Positions 9,131 through 19,988 of a stretch of DNA of 64,000 nucleotides are shown here, one piece after another; the stretch's first letter is position 1; each line of letters begins with the position of its first letter. The position numbers and the translations under genes were made by a program. Under the pieces are notes generated by a model, which ran no database searches, was not told the DNA's origin, and saw nothing but the letters and a program-made list of their open reading frames with translations. Source of the stretch: Paracoccaceae bacterium (lineage in GTDB: Bacteria > Pseudomonadota > Alphaproteobacteria > Rhodobacterales > Rhodobacteraceae); contig JAWPMR010000001.1 in the NCBI GenBank assembly GCA_033344815.1, positions 296,136 through 360,135 of the forward strand. The letters are read 5' to 3'.

Positions 9131-10158
9131 GGTTTTACCTTTACAGGGCTCTGCTCCGGTTCAGAGGATGTCTCGCGGCTGCGCGACAGGATCAGATCGC
9201 GCAGCGTTGGCGCAATGCCCTTTGGCACCAGCAAGACAAAAACAATCAGCACCGCGCCCAGTATGAAATTTGCATCCAACGTTTGTTGCGCGCCGACCTC
9301 GGTCACCATCCATTGCATCAGCAAGCACCCAATCACCGGACCAATCAGCGTCCCTCGCCCCCCAATAATCACCCAGATGATGATCTGTGCGGACAGGCCA
9401 AGGGCAAAGATCGTCGGGCTCACAAAGGCCCCCCAATTGACATAAAGCGCGCCGGCAAATCCCGCGATTGCCCCGCCGATCATGAAGGTAATCAGCTTGT
9501 AAATCCGCGGGTCGTACCCCAGCAGAGCAGCGCGGGTTTCGTTTTCGCGAATGGCCAGGATAATACGTCCGAATGAGCTGGCAATCAGAACGCGCAGCCC
9601 CAGATAAACCGCGATCAAGGCAAGACCGGTGACGATCCACGATTGTTCCGGACTCAGAATATAGGACGGGTTGCCCGGAACGTTGAAGGTGGGCACCCCG
9701 GGTATCCCGTTAAAGCCCCCCAGCCGCGCGTCGCCAATTTTGTAAAAATCGCCTGCGGTCGAGTTCACCAGGTTGAACAGGATCAACGATACGGTCAGGG
9801 TGATCACTCCAAGGTAGACGTCACTGACCCCGCCATAGATCATGAAGTACCCCAGCAGAGCTGCGAAGATGACCGGGATCAGAATCGCCAGTAGGATTGC
9901 ATAGGTGCTGTCATCAAAATTGATCGCCGTCACCGCGTAAGCATAAGCGCCAAGGCCAAAAAACGAGGTTTGGCCAAAACATAAGATACCTCCGTAGCCC
10001 CAGATGAACCCGAGACTCAGTGCCAGCACCGCCATCGCGGCAAAGACCGTGAACTGCATGATTTGAAACAGATCAACATAACCCGGCGCGATGATGATCG
10101 CCCCGGCGAGCAAGACCGACCCGATGAGCGCACCTGCCATTCCATTGAGTTTTTGCAT
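9127..10158 (-). CDS. ABC transporter permease (LivM/UrtC type), amide operon
   Basis: A 343-residue, strongly hydrophobic permease with about eight to ten membrane segments and the LivM-class loop GAFVSPTIFALGLSAQ plus VIIGGRGTLIGPVIG. The frame stays open far upstream, but the ATG at 10158 is chosen because it overlaps the stop of the preceding permease by one base (TAATG) and starts the family-typical N-terminal membrane segment. The C-terminal tail is short and charged. It is the second membrane half of the amide importer in the inner membrane. Confidence 0.92.
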   Translation of the reverse strand: MQKLNGMAGALIGSVLLAGAIIIAPGYVDLFQIMQFTVFAAMAVLALSLGFIWGYGGILCFGQTSFFGLGAYAYAVTAINFDDSTYAILLAILIPVIFAALLGYFMIYGGVSDVYLGVITLTVSLILFNLVNSTAGDFYKIGDARLGGFNGIPGVPTFNVPGNPSYILSPEQSWIVTGLALIAVYLGLRVLIASSFGRIILAIRENETRAALLGYDPRIYKLITFMIGGAIAGFAGALYVNWGAFVSPTIFALGLSAQIIIWVIIGGRGTLIGPVIGCLLMQWMVTEVGAQQTLDANFILGAVLIVFVLLVPKGIAPTLRDLILSRSRETSSEPEQSPVKVKP

Positions 10159-11024
10159 TACAAACGCCCTTTGAAGAACTTGCCGGAAATGCCGGTTGGT
10201 AACATGCGGATCAAGGCGACTGCGGCAATGAACAGGATGACCTCTCCAAAGACCGGTGTGGTCAGGAACGCCGCGATCTGGTTGATGAATCCAAAGAGCC
10301 CTGAGGCCGTGATGAGACCCCACAGGACAGATGTGCCGCCGCCGACCACCGTGATGAACGCTTTGGCGATGAAGGCCGCTCCCATGGTCGGAACAACACC
10401 CGCGACCGGGGCAAGCAAACCGCCTGCCAGCCCCGACATGGCCGCCCCGGCCCCAAAGGTGGCCATGTAGACGCGTGCCGGGTTGACCCCCAATGTCGCC
10501 GCCATTTCCGGGTTTTGCATCACGGCCCGTGCGATCAGGCCTGCACGCGTGAACCGCATCACCGCCCAGACCGCTGTCATCAACAAGACCGCCATGAGCG
10601 CGAGGAATGGTGTGTAAAGGCTCGATTGAAACGCACCAACCGTGAAGCCGCCCAAAGGGGAGGCCACACCGACGATGGTGTTGCCAAATATCATGGTGGT
10701 ACCGCCGACAATCACGAGACTTAGACCCCATGTCGCCAGCATCGTATCCACAAGCCGCCCATAGAGGAATTGGATCAGGCAGCGTTCAACGATGACCCCC
10801 ACGAGGCCTACGAAAACGGGCGCGATGATCAGCATCGCAATCCAGATATTCACGCCTGCCGAGACAGACAAAACCGTCGCATAGGCCCCAAGCATGAGGA
10901 ATTCCCCATGCGCTAGGTTAATGATTTTCATCATTCCAAAGATCACCGCCAGCCCGGCGCTGATCAGCACCAAAGATGCAATACCGCTGATTACGTCCAG
11001 CCCGACGATGATCGCAAGGTCCAT
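10158..11024 (-). CDS. ABC transporter permease (LivH/UrtB type), amide operon
   Basis: A 288-residue inner-membrane permease of the LivH class. It shows the diagnostic N-terminal run INLAHGEFLMLGAYATV and later GLAGGLLAPVAGVVPTMGAA and VVGGGTSVLWGLI. Length matches LivH (about 290-300) and lacks the long N-terminal periplasmic domain present in some UrtB proteins. It begins 9 bases after the binding-protein gene and abuts the second permease with a one-base overlap. Confidence 0.93.
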   Translation of the reverse strand: MDLAIIVGLDVISGIASLVLISAGLAVIFGMMKIINLAHGEFLMLGAYATVLSVSAGVNIWIAMLIIAPVFVGLVGVIVERCLIQFLYGRLVDTMLATWGLSLVIVGGTTMIFGNTIVGVASPLGGFTVGAFQSSLYTPFLALMAVLLMTAVWAVMRFTRAGLIARAVMQNPEMAATLGVNPARVYMATFGAGAAMSGLAGGLLAPVAGVVPTMGAAFIAKAFITVVGGGTSVLWGLITASGLFGFINQIAAFLTTPVFGEVILFIAAVALIRMLPTGISGKFFKGRL

Positions 11025-11033
11025 GTCGTTTTC

Positions 11034-12272
11034 CTAGATATCGATGATGTAGTGGGTTGTGTCGTTCGGGTTCGCTTCCAGATCGCAAACCGCCGCAGTA
11101 TCCAGCGGCGCTTGTTGCTCAAAAGTATCGAGCACCTTCCAGGCTCGGTTTTCGACCTCTGCAAGGAACGTATTGCGCGTGACATGATGCGTTTTGGGAT
11201 CCACAACCACATTGCCGCTCGGACCTTCGAAGGAAAGCCCGGTTTCCAGCGCCTCGATCACCGGCATTCGTTCCACCGTGCCCGCCTGTTTGACGCCCTC
11301 AGCCCAAAGATGCACGCCCTCGTAACTAGCAGCTGCCAATTCGCTGATGTACGGGGTTTGCGCGCCGTGGCGGTCTTTGATCGCCTTGACAAAAGCCTGA
11401 CTGGCCGGCGTTGCCAGTTCCTCAAAATAGCCATAGCTGCCGAGCACGCCCTTGCTTTCGGAATCCTCCAGCGTCGCAGGTTCATTCACCAGACCAAAGG
11501 TTGTCGAAGCAATCGGGATTTCATCCTTTAGCCCCGCCGCAGCCCATTGGCGGTAAAATGCGGTGTGGTTGCCCCCGACCATTGCGGACAACAACAGATC
11601 AGGCTCCGCTGCCTGTATCCGTGAAATGGACGGTCCAAAATTCGTCACATCCAGCGGGAAGAAGTCGGTGGAGAGCACCTCGCCGCCATTGTCCTCAACG
11701 TATTTGCGCATCCATTTGGCGGTGATCTGCCCGTAATTGTAATCCGCGGCGATGATGTAGGCTTTCTTGCCCCACAGATCCATTGCACGCGGCACCAGTT
11801 TTTCGACCGTCTGCGCGGGCGTGGTGCCGGTGTTGAACGTATTGCGGTCACAAACACCGCCCTCATAGAGCGTGTTGTAGAAATATAGCGTGCGAAAGCG
11901 GCTGAAGATCGGACGGATCGCCTCACGTGAGGCGGATGTGATACCGCCGTGGATCACATCGACCTTATCACGCACCGCCAATTGCTGGGCAAATTGCGAA
12001 TAGAGCTGAATGTTGGACTGGGTGTCATAGTTGATCAATTCGATCTCCCGGCCCAACAAACCTCCGGCGGCGTTCAATTCCTCAACAGCCAGTTGTATCG
12101 CGTAGACCATCGGTTCGCCGGTCGCTGCCAGGGGACCGGCAAGGTCATGCAAGCTGCCCAGTTTGATCGGCCCATCCTGAGCACGTGCAATGCTGCCAAT
12201 CAGAGACGGTGCCGCCAAAGCCAGGCCCCCGGCGGTTGAGTTTCGCAAGAATCTACGGCGTGAAAGTGTCAT
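11034..12272 (-). CDS. Periplasmic urea/short-chain amide-binding protein of ABC transporter
   Basis: A 412-residue solute-binding protein of the UrtA/FmdD/AmiC class. The N-terminus carries a twin-arginine-like motif RRRFLRNS followed by a hydrophobic stretch ending SIARAQD, so export by Tat is likely. The mature part has LGSLHDLAGPLAATGEPMV, YFYNTLYEGGVCDRNTFNTG and YIIAADYNYGQITAKW, typical of amide and urea receptors. It follows amidase 2 by 108 bases and heads the transporter gene block. The intact cysteine in YEGGVCD is usual for the family. The ligand is probably a small amide or urea, judged from family and neighbours. Confidence 0.92.
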   Translation of the reverse strand: MTLSRRRFLRNSTAGGLALAAPSLIGSIARAQDGPIKLGSLHDLAGPLAATGEPMVYAIQLAVEELNAAGGLLGREIELINYDTQSNIQLYSQFAQQLAVRDKVDVIHGGITSASREAIRPIFSRFRTLYFYNTLYEGGVCDRNTFNTGTTPAQTVEKLVPRAMDLWGKKAYIIAADYNYGQITAKWMRKYVEDNGGEVLSTDFFPLDVTNFGPSISRIQAAEPDLLLSAMVGGNHTAFYRQWAAAGLKDEIPIASTTFGLVNEPATLEDSESKGVLGSYGYFEELATPASQAFVKAIKDRHGAQTPYISELAAASYEGVHLWAEGVKQAGTVERMPVIEALETGLSFEGPSGNVVVDPKTHHVTRNTFLAEVENRAWKVLDTFEQQAPLDTAAVCDLEANPNDTTHYIIDI

Positions 12273-12380
12273 GTGTTTTCCCTTTTCTCTTTTCTTGTTC
12301 TGTTCCGGCCAATGCCGCGTTCCAGCAGGTCATGCTGTCTGGTTTCAACGTGTAGCGCTGAAACCAATCCGGATGCCTCT

Positions 12381-13910
12381 TCATGTCTCGGCCATCTGCT
12401 CAAACGTGCAGTTTTCAACGCAGACCGCCGCCCGGTACAGGGTCATCTCATCCAGCTTGGCCCCGATGAACATTGCACCGATGGGACGGCCATCGCAGGT
12501 CGTGCCCGCAGGCACCGAAATACTTGGATGGCCGGTCGCGCAGGAGGGCGACGTATTCTGGATCATGCCGAATGCGGCCCCAACGATCTCCTCGCGGGTC
12601 GCGTCCTGACCGGGCAATGGTGTGGCGGCCATCGGTGTTGTTGGCATCAAGAGCACATCATAAAGTTCCAGCAGAGCGTCATAGGCCGCCGTCAGTTGCC
12701 GGTTGAGGTTCTGCGCTTTGCCATAGAAACGGCCCTTGTGGCGCGATGACATGTAATGGCCCATCAAGACGCCGAGTTTCAGCGTTTCCGACATGTCATT
12801 GGCCTGCTCTTTCCACTGGGACTGTGCGTCCAACAGGCCTTCGCTGAAATGGCCTTTCATATTCGTGCCATAAGCGTTCTGACGCAGCATCATTTCCGTC
12901 GCCCCTTCCAGAAAGATCGGCGTCCAGATTGCCGGACCGACGGCATGCAGCGGCATCGATATTTCCTGGACCACCGCGCCTGCAGATTCCATTTTCTGTC
13001 CCAGTTCCCGGATGCGAGCCTCAACCTCTGGCTCGGCGCCGGGATGCCCAAAACCTTCGGTGACAATTCCAACGCGCAATCCGTTGACGGGTTGGGAGAG
13101 TGCATCCGTATAATTCTGTGCTGGTGCGCCGCTCTGGCGCGGATCCAGCCCGTCAGGACCGGCCATCACCTCAAGCATCAGGGCATTGTCAGCCACCGAG
13201 CGCGTCATCGGCCCCGCATGATCGACCGTCAATTCCACCGGGAAAATCCCGGTATAGGGCACAAGCCCATGCGTTGGCTTGATGCCCACAATGCCGCAAA
13301 AAGAGGCCGGAATACGGATCGAACCACCTTGATCGCCACCTGTCGCCATGTCCACGATGCCTGCGGCTACCAGTGCTGCGGACCCTGAGGAGGAACCTCC
13401 GGCATTGAAGCCCGCGACAACCGGATTTTCGACAGGCCCGTTTGCGGATGTGTGGCTGCCGCCCGATGCGCAATAATATTCGCAAGCAGATTTGCCCAAA
13501 ATGTCCGCGCCCGCATTCAGTAAGCGCGTCACAATCGTGGCATCCGTATCCGGCACATAACCTTGCAGAATGGTTGACCCGTTTTCCATCGTCACGCCCG
13601 CCACATTGACGTTATCTTTTATCGCAACGGTCTTGCCCGACAGCTTGCCGCCGGTGGCGCCTTTTATATCGGTCCTGACAGCCCAAGCATTATACGGGTT
13701 ATCCTTTGCGCTGGGTCGTGCACCGGGTGCGCGCGGATATCTTTGCGTTGGCGCCCCATTATCCATGCCGTTGACAGCGTCGTAGGCCTCAAAGAGACCC
13801 TCCATAAGGCCCAGAAAAGAAGCAGCGTCATCGGAGCTGAGGAACAGACCGAGTTCTGCTCCTGCTTCTTTCAGTTCCGTTTCACTTGGACGATCAATCC
13901 TGCTGGCCAT
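12381..13910 (-). CDS. Amidase-signature enzyme (amidase 2, first gene of the amide operon)
   Basis: A 509-residue amidase-signature hydrolase. Lys is in VAIKDNVNVAGV, cis-Ser in GGSSSGSA and the nucleophile in [15 protein letters not shown] at 13925 is in frame, but the ATG at 13910 is preferred because GGAGAAAGAAGAG sits directly upstream as ribosome binding site. It is similar over its length to amidase 1 at 6083-7636 and so arose by duplication. It begins the operon that continues through the transporter, amidase 1, ABM, NTF2-like, acetamidase-like and SDR genes. Substrate unknown beyond amide. Confidence 0.92.
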   Translation of the reverse strand: MASRIDRPSETELKEAGAELGLFLSSDDAASFLGLMEGLFEAYDAVNGMDNGAPTQRYPRAPGARPSAKDNPYNAWAVRTDIKGATGGKLSGKTVAIKDNVNVAGVTMENGSTILQGYVPDTDATIVTRLLNAGADILGKSACEYYCASGGSHTSANGPVENPVVAGFNAGGSSSGSAALVAAGIVDMATGGDQGGSIRIPASFCGIVGIKPTHGLVPYTGIFPVELTVDHAGPMTRSVADNALMLEVMAGPDGLDPRQSGAPAQNYTDALSQPVNGLRVGIVTEGFGHPGAEPEVEARIRELGQKMESAGAVVQEISMPLHAVGPAIWTPIFLEGATEMMLRQNAYGTNMKGHFSEGLLDAQSQWKEQANDMSETLKLGVLMGHYMSSRHKGRFYGKAQNLNRQLTAAYDALLELYDVLLMPTTPMAATPLPGQDATREEIVGAAFGMIQNTSPSCATGHPSISVPAGTTCDGRPIGAMFIGAKLDEMTLYRAAVCVENCTFEQMAET

Positions 13911-14677
13911 CTCTTCTTTCTCCACACCAACGTCGATAAAGTCTGCGCGTTAGGCGAAATTCCCTTCACGAAGAAATACTTTGCATACCACCTACAAAGC
14001 ATTGTTTTTAAATGACTATATTTACTGGATCTCCACTTCTTCTCATTCCAATTGTCACTGCTAAAAGCTGCAAGTTCATCGCCAAAGCATATTTACTTGA
14101 ATTGGAAACTTAATATCGATTAGTCACGGACAACGCGGCGCTTCAACATTTTGTCCACGGTTTTTCGTGATATTTTGTCTATGAAAAGATTTTTGCCCAA
14201 TTTTTAGACACTGAGTTGTTCGGCGACGCTTTCAGCGGGAACCTCCGGAACTGCGAATTGCGAGCGGTCTCGATGCGGCAACGAATCAAGAGAACGGTAC
14301 CAAGTGCCAAAGCTGTCCCGCTACCAATGCGCGGCCAGATCAGCACCGCCAGAAACGAGCATATGATATGTGATGCCGCCGGTTCGATAAGTAAGCACCG
14401 CTGACTTTTACTTTGGGCCAAAGGCATGTCTGTCAGCGAGGTCAACAGCAGAGACATGAGCGCACATGTGGCGGGTTCCGGAGCCAGGACTAAGGCTCAG
14501 AAAGCGATCTTTTTCTGGATTTATGAAATGGGTTGCGCCGTGTCGTAACCGCAAATGAAAGGGAGAACGCGGCAAGTCGGCTAACAAAACCGCCTTGAGA
14601 TATCATTCCCGGATCCTGCGCGCGTCTCAGGGTTCATCAGAAATGCAGCGCCCGACCATCGACGGTTTTACGCTGCG
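13911..14677. promoter_or_regulatory. Long upstream region of the amide operon
   Basis: This 767-base region between the MarR gene and the amide operon is AT-rich near 13990-14110 and should hold the operon promoter. Two similar 12-mers, ACATTTTGTCCA (14146-14157) and ATATTTTGTCTA (14170-14181), lie 24 bases apart and could be a regulator site. On the minus strand, 14179-14457 encodes a short hydrophobic frame that faintly recalls the end of an EamA/DMT permease, perhaps a gene remnant. No intact gene is supported. Confidence 0.4.
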
Positions 14678-15100
14678 CTAGATCAAACGATCCAGCGCCT
14701 CCCGCAAAAGCGCAGCCTTTTCTGTACCAATGGCCGCGATGATTTCCTCGTTTTGCGCGTCCACATGGGTCATTATTTGATGGCAGAGGCTGTCACCACG
14801 ATCCGTCAACGCCAGTTGCACGCGACGTTGATCCTCCGCTGACAACTGCCGCTGCACCAGACCATCGGCAACCATGCGGTCCACAAGCTTGGTCAGTGTT
14901 GGCGGGTTCATCAGGACGATCGCAGCCAATTCGCTCATGGTCGGTCCGTTTGAAGCGCGCAAGGATTGCAACACGCGCCACGTTTCGACCTGCACGTTCA
15001 ATGATTTGATTTTTCGACCAAGATCATTGTGTAGCCTGCGGTGCGCCGCCGCGAGTGCATAAGAAATGTACGAATCAACAGTTTTTACAGGCGTTTTCAT
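14678..15100 (-). CDS. MarR family transcriptional regulator
   Basis: A 140-residue winged-helix regulator. The recognition region reads PTMSELAAIVLMNPPTLTKL followed by VDRMVADGLVQRQLSAEDQR and the wing VQLALTDRGDSL, the classical MarR layout. It lies upstream of the amide operon on the same strand and diverges, with 113 bases between, from the AmiC-like receptor gene. It may control either. MarR proteins usually respond to small aromatic or other ligands; none can be assigned. Confidence 0.9.
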   Translation of the reverse strand: MKTPVKTVDSYISYALAAAHRRLHNDLGRKIKSLNVQVETWRVLQSLRASNGPTMSELAAIVLMNPPTLTKLVDRMVADGLVQRQLSAEDQRRVQLALTDRGDSLCHQIMTHVDAQNEEIIAAIGTEKAALLREALDRLI

Positions 15101-15213
15101 TCAGGCACCGAAGGTAAAGCGGCAAATGGATTGACGGGCGTTGAAGCGAGTAACACCATCAGTCCGCTAAAACCAGTCAAGATGTAACCGACGTCGAAAA
15201 TGCATAAGGCAGA

Positions 15214-16359
15214 ATGATGAGCTTGGCACCTCAAACACCATGGATCAAATCATCGACCGCTTTTTCGCGCACCGCAAGCCAAGCGTCGCACGGCAAAAAA
15301 AAGTCGCAACTCCCCTACCGCGTCGCCGTGATGATTCCGATGTGCGGTGCCGCTGGTATGTGGGCTCCCTCCTGCATCGCCAGTGCCGAGGCGGCAGTGA
15401 AGGAACTCAACGCTCAATCGGGTATTGATCACCGCCCGGTCGAAATGATCGTCGTTGATGCTGCAATAGAAGCAGAACGCCCGTGCGCGATCGTGATTGA
15501 CGATTTGATCCAGACTCAGATGATTGATGCCATTGTTGGCATGCACATCAGCGCGGTAAGGCAGATGATTGCCCGGGTGTTGCGCGGCAGGATTCCGTTT
15601 GTCTACACGCCCCTTTATGAAGGTGGTGAGGCTTCTCCCGGAGTTTTTACCATTGGCGACACGCCCGCCCGACAGCTTGGGCCCGCGATCCGGTACATGT
15701 CCCATCGCTTCAAGCTGAAAAAATGGGCGTTGATTGGAAATGACTATATCTGGCCCCGCGCGTCACATGCATACGCCAAGCGGTATTTGCAGCATCACCA
15801 CCATGAATTGGTTTTTGAAAGATACCTGCCCTTCAGTTCACCTGAAATGGCCAGAGCGGTCGAGGCTTTGGGCAAATCGGGCGCAGATGGCGTTTTGATT
15901 TCATTGATTGGGCAGGATGCCGTCGAATTCAATCGGATCTTTGGCGCAATGGACCTGCACCGTAAAATGTTCCGTTTGTCCTGCATCGTCGAAGAAAATG
16001 GGCTGCTGGCCAGCGGCGCGCACAACCTTGATCGACTGTTTTCTTCCGCTTCCTATTTTGCCGCGCTGAACACAGAGGAGAACGCACAATTCCGCGAAAC
16101 ATACCACAACCTGCACCAACACCGCGCCCCAATGCTCAATGCGCTTGGCCAATCCACCTATGAAGGGTTCCATTTCCTGGCCTCAATGGTGGCGCACAGA
16201 GGCGAACCCTGGGGGCTGCCCGGAGCCGCGACATCGCCACCGATCCGTTACAAGAGCGCGCGTCATGGGGTTTACAGGTCGAACGCGGGTAATGGGTCAT
16301 CGGTATATCTTGCGCGTGCCAATGGGTTTGTTTTTGACGATTTTCAGCACTTGTCATAG
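15214..16359 (+). CDS. AmiC-like amide receptor, no obvious signal peptide
   Basis: A 381-residue protein of the periplasmic-binding-protein fold, close in length and pattern to AmiC, the cytoplasmic amide sensor of Pseudomonas (about 385 residues). Matching landmarks are VGMHISAVRQMIARVLRGRI, FVYTPLYEGGEASPGVFTIG and ALIGNDYIWPRASHAYAKRY, which parallel the AmiC ligand pocket with its PYEG and DYIYPRES stretches. The N-terminal 33 residues are polar and basic (KKKSQL) and show no hydrophobic export segment, so the protein probably stays in the cytosol. It diverges from MarR. No AmiR/ANTAR partner is seen beside it. It could be a regulator of the amide operon, or a binding protein that lost its leader. 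Confidence 0.8.
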   Translation: MMSLAPQTPWIKSSTAFSRTASQASHGKKKSQLPYRVAVMIPMCGAAGMWAPSCIASAEAAVKELNAQSGIDHRPVEMIVVDAAIEAERPCAIVIDDLIQTQMIDAIVGMHISAVRQMIARVLRGRIPFVYTPLYEGGEASPGVFTIGDTPARQLGPAIRYMSHRFKLKKWALIGNDYIWPRASHAYAKRYLQHHHHELVFERYLPFSSPEMARAVEALGKSGADGVLISLIGQDAVEFNRIFGAMDLHRKMFRLSCIVEENGLLASGAHNLDRLFSSASYFAALNTEENAQFRETYHNLHQHRAPMLNALGQSTYEGFHFLASMVAHRGEPWGLPGAATSPPIRYKSARHGVYRSNAGNGSSVYLARANGFVFDDFQHLS

Positions 16360-16634
16360 CTGCGGTCTTTGGACGCGACGCGTGATCGACATACTATGAT
16401 GCGATGGGCCTCAAGGATCTTTCAGCTTGGTTCGATCTGGCGGCACGACGAAATCTACCTGGCATGAATACTGAACCAAACCGATTGCCACCGACACGCT
16501 GACCACAGCAATCCCAGCATAGGTTTCTTCTCTACAGCCCGCCTCCCCGATGACAGCTCAAAGGTTTCTGCCATCCGCAACACACAAATCTCCAACACGA
16601 AATTCTTGCCCAGATCAGTGTCTGCAAGTGTTCT
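16360..16634. other. Intergenic stretch, no intact gene seen
   Basis: Between the AmiC-like gene and the end of the decayed permease. It may contain the last, unrecognisable part of proW on the minus strand. Nothing else is supported. Confidence 0.4.
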
Positions 16635-17700
16635 TTACAACCCCAGTCGCGGGTCACGCGTCACAAAAAGCGCGGCGATGATCACCGAAAAAGATAGGAG
16701 CATTATGGTTTGCTTAAGGCCCACGGCGGCTGCACATTCCAAAGCTTTTGCAAGCGCATTGCCCCGGCCATGTCTACAGCTTCGTATCTTTCCTCGGGCA
16801 CCATGCGCAGCCCTTCGATTGTTTGCCGGATCAGCAGCACCATTGCGAAAATCAGGGGCGAACAGATCACCATAATTTCCAAAGTGCCAAACAGCATGAG
16901 CGCTGGGATAAGGCAAACAATACGGGGAAACGCCTGTGCCGTATCGCAGTTCAAAGGCACCCGCTGGATCACTTCTCTGTCCGCACCGCGAGGATGCGAT
17001 GGGCATCATAATCATGGCCGCGATTGTGACTACGCAAATGACCGAGTCGAAAGTTACCTTCGCCCGGCCACACCGGCCTGACAGCGCACAGAGGCAAAAA
17101 ATACCACCGGATGGATGTTTACTTTGCGTCCCGCCAGCGTCAGAGAAAAAGCCGCAATCAGCAAAATGAAAGCCGGCGTTGGAATGGGCAGCGGGGAATC
17201 TCGAAATGGGATCAGCACTCGCACGTTAAGGAAAGCACTTAAGAATCCTGGTGCAGATTTAACCCATTAGATGCTAAGAAAATTCTTGATTAGTGCGTCT
17301 AATTAATGGCCTTGGGTGAAGTCCTGCCCACACACGTCTTCTGCAAAAATCGGTGCCATCAACGAGGCCAACCTGATTCCTACAAAAAACGCGATGCCCA
17401 ACAGCACCATGCGATGACGTTGCCAAAATGGCGTGCCGCGCCCAAAATGTTCGGGCTGTTATAACCCACATTCTTTTGACATACGGTCCGGCATTGCCGC
17501 CAGCAACACGATGGTCAAGCCAATCTCCAAGGAACGGCCCAGCTTGAAGCTTCCCATCATCTCCAGTAGATGCGCGCCTAGCCCCGGCATGCCAATAGAG
17601 GCGGTCAAGACAGAGGCGACGCGCAACAGGAGGGTCGCGATTTGACTGTTGCTCCAGACCCGCGGCGCGGCCGGAAGTGAAGTCGCCTCGACGTCCACCC
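16635..17700 (-). pseudogene. proW: Glycine betaine ABC transporter permease, decayed (proW-like)
   Basis: Minus-strand pieces in several frames match ProW. Around 17698-17459 a fragment reads IGMPGLGAHLLEMMGSFKLG and ends DRMSKECGL, the end of one permease half. Around 16972-16703 another reads IEGLRMVPEERYEAVDMAGA then MRLQKLWNVQPP, the conserved cytoplasmic loop, followed by KQTIMLLSFSVIIAALF. The order implies a long two-half permease, as seen in roseobacters, with much of the first half missing. Frames shift repeatedly and stops intervene, so no permease can be made. It follows the decayed proV and proX on the same strand. Confidence 0.8.
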
Positions 17701-18745
17701 TTCTGTCCCGAGCAAAATATCCAGAGCTTCTTTGCGCTGCATGACACCGATGAGAACATCGCCTTGTTTGCCCGGAATCATTTCGCGCGCATCCTTGACC
17801 AACATGCGTGCAATGTCATGCACGGTTGCGCCGGCGTCTGTCGCCTCCCCCTCGCTCACGGCACCTGCTTGGGCCAGAACACCTGCATGCACCAAACGCG
17901 GCTTGTCGTTGCCTTCGGTGAATTTTCGCACCTTTTCAGTGGCGGGGTGCAAAAAGATCTGGTCTGGCGTGTTGAATTACTCGACCGCACTGTCCTTCAT
18001 GATCGCAAAACAATCTGCCAGCCTCAGCGCTCCGTCCAAAAAAAGGTGATGAACACACCGGTCTTGTTGAGCGTCTTTCGAAGGCGCAGGAATTCATCCT
18101 GCGTTTCTCTGCGGACAAGCGGGTCCCGCGCGCTGAAAGGTTCGTCCATAAACCAGATGTCCGGCTCGATTCCGAGTCTGCGCGCGAGGCCCACGCACTA
18201 CTGTTGCTCCTCGGACAGTTCACTCGGGAAAAAATCCTCGCGCCCCTCAAGTCCCGCCAGCTAGACCACCTCAAGCGCGTTCGCGCCGCGTGCCTTTGTC
18301 CTGCCCCCCCCCACCTCCAGCAGCAAGACCAGGTTTTCAGAACCGTTTAATGCACCAGCTTTCCGAAAGACTGGAACACCATGCCCACTTTGAAGCGGCG
18401 CACCGCAATCAGGTCCATTTCGGACAGGGACATGATCTTGTGCCCCCACAGTAACTGTCCCACCGGTAATGTCATGCAGGCGTGAAAAGCCGCGCACAAT
18501 GTGGATTCGCCGGACCCGAACAACCCCATGATCACCAGCATTTCGCCCTTGTGGACATCAATGGAGACGTGCTTAACGCTCGCGATTTAGCCCGCTGCAG
18601 GGATGTCGCAAAACGCGTGCCCACAGGGATGGCGCTCATGAACTCCTGGACCCTTGCCAAAATTTTCCATACATTTTCGAAGATATGACCGGCGTGTCGA
18701 CTGGCACAATGCGCCTTGCATTGGAATTCCCCGTCCAGCAAGACC
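17700..18745 (-). pseudogene. proV: Glycine betaine ABC transporter ATPase, decayed (proV-like)
   Basis: The minus strand retains every ProV landmark but broken. Near 18541-18347 Walker A reads IMGLFGSGEST, with the essential Lys changed to Glu, followed by IMSLSEMDLIAVRRFKVGMV and FQSFG. Near 18260-17950 the ABC signature is interrupted by stop codons, then come GIEPDIWFMDEPFSARDPLV (Walker B) and FLRLRKTLNKTGVFIT. After another frame change the C-terminal CBS-like tail HPATEKVRKFTEG lies near 17950-17900. Frameshifts, stops and the Walker A change make it non-functional. It lies between decayed proX and proW. Confidence 0.87.
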
Positions 18746-18786
18746 AGACAAGGTGTGAATATCGTGTTTGAAGCGACTTAGTTCAG

Positions 18787-19782
<996 letters not shown>

Positions 19783-19988
19783 CTTGTTTTAGCCCAAGCG
19801 TCGCTTTGTCGCGAATGTCACGCGTCACTGCTACAGAATTTCTCTGTCAATCAGTTTGTCTTACTACCATCACTCAAAGTTTCACCACAATCCCGACAAG
19901 CGATGTCGCAAATGCATAGTCCGACGTCCAATTTCAAGCTGTTTTCTGCCTCGCCTCGCGGCATTCTGGTCCAAAGGAGTTTGCGCGC
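19783..19988. promoter_or_regulatory. Upstream region of mgdA
   Basis: Between the start of the decayed proX and mgdA. It should carry the mgdABCD promoter. A clear AAAGGAG ribosome binding site ends about 7 bases before the ATG at 19989. No operator was identified. Confidence 0.4.

Noticed and set aside
10159..10731. N-terminal extension of the second amide permease
   Set aside because: The extension overlaps the other permease in a different frame and is not hydrophobic; the ATG at 10158 fits both operon spacing and family start.
14179..14457. Short hydrophobic minus-strand frame resembling the end of an EamA permease
   Set aside because: Only a faint pattern over about 40 residues, without a start site or neighbouring pieces; mentioned under the intergenic region but not called.
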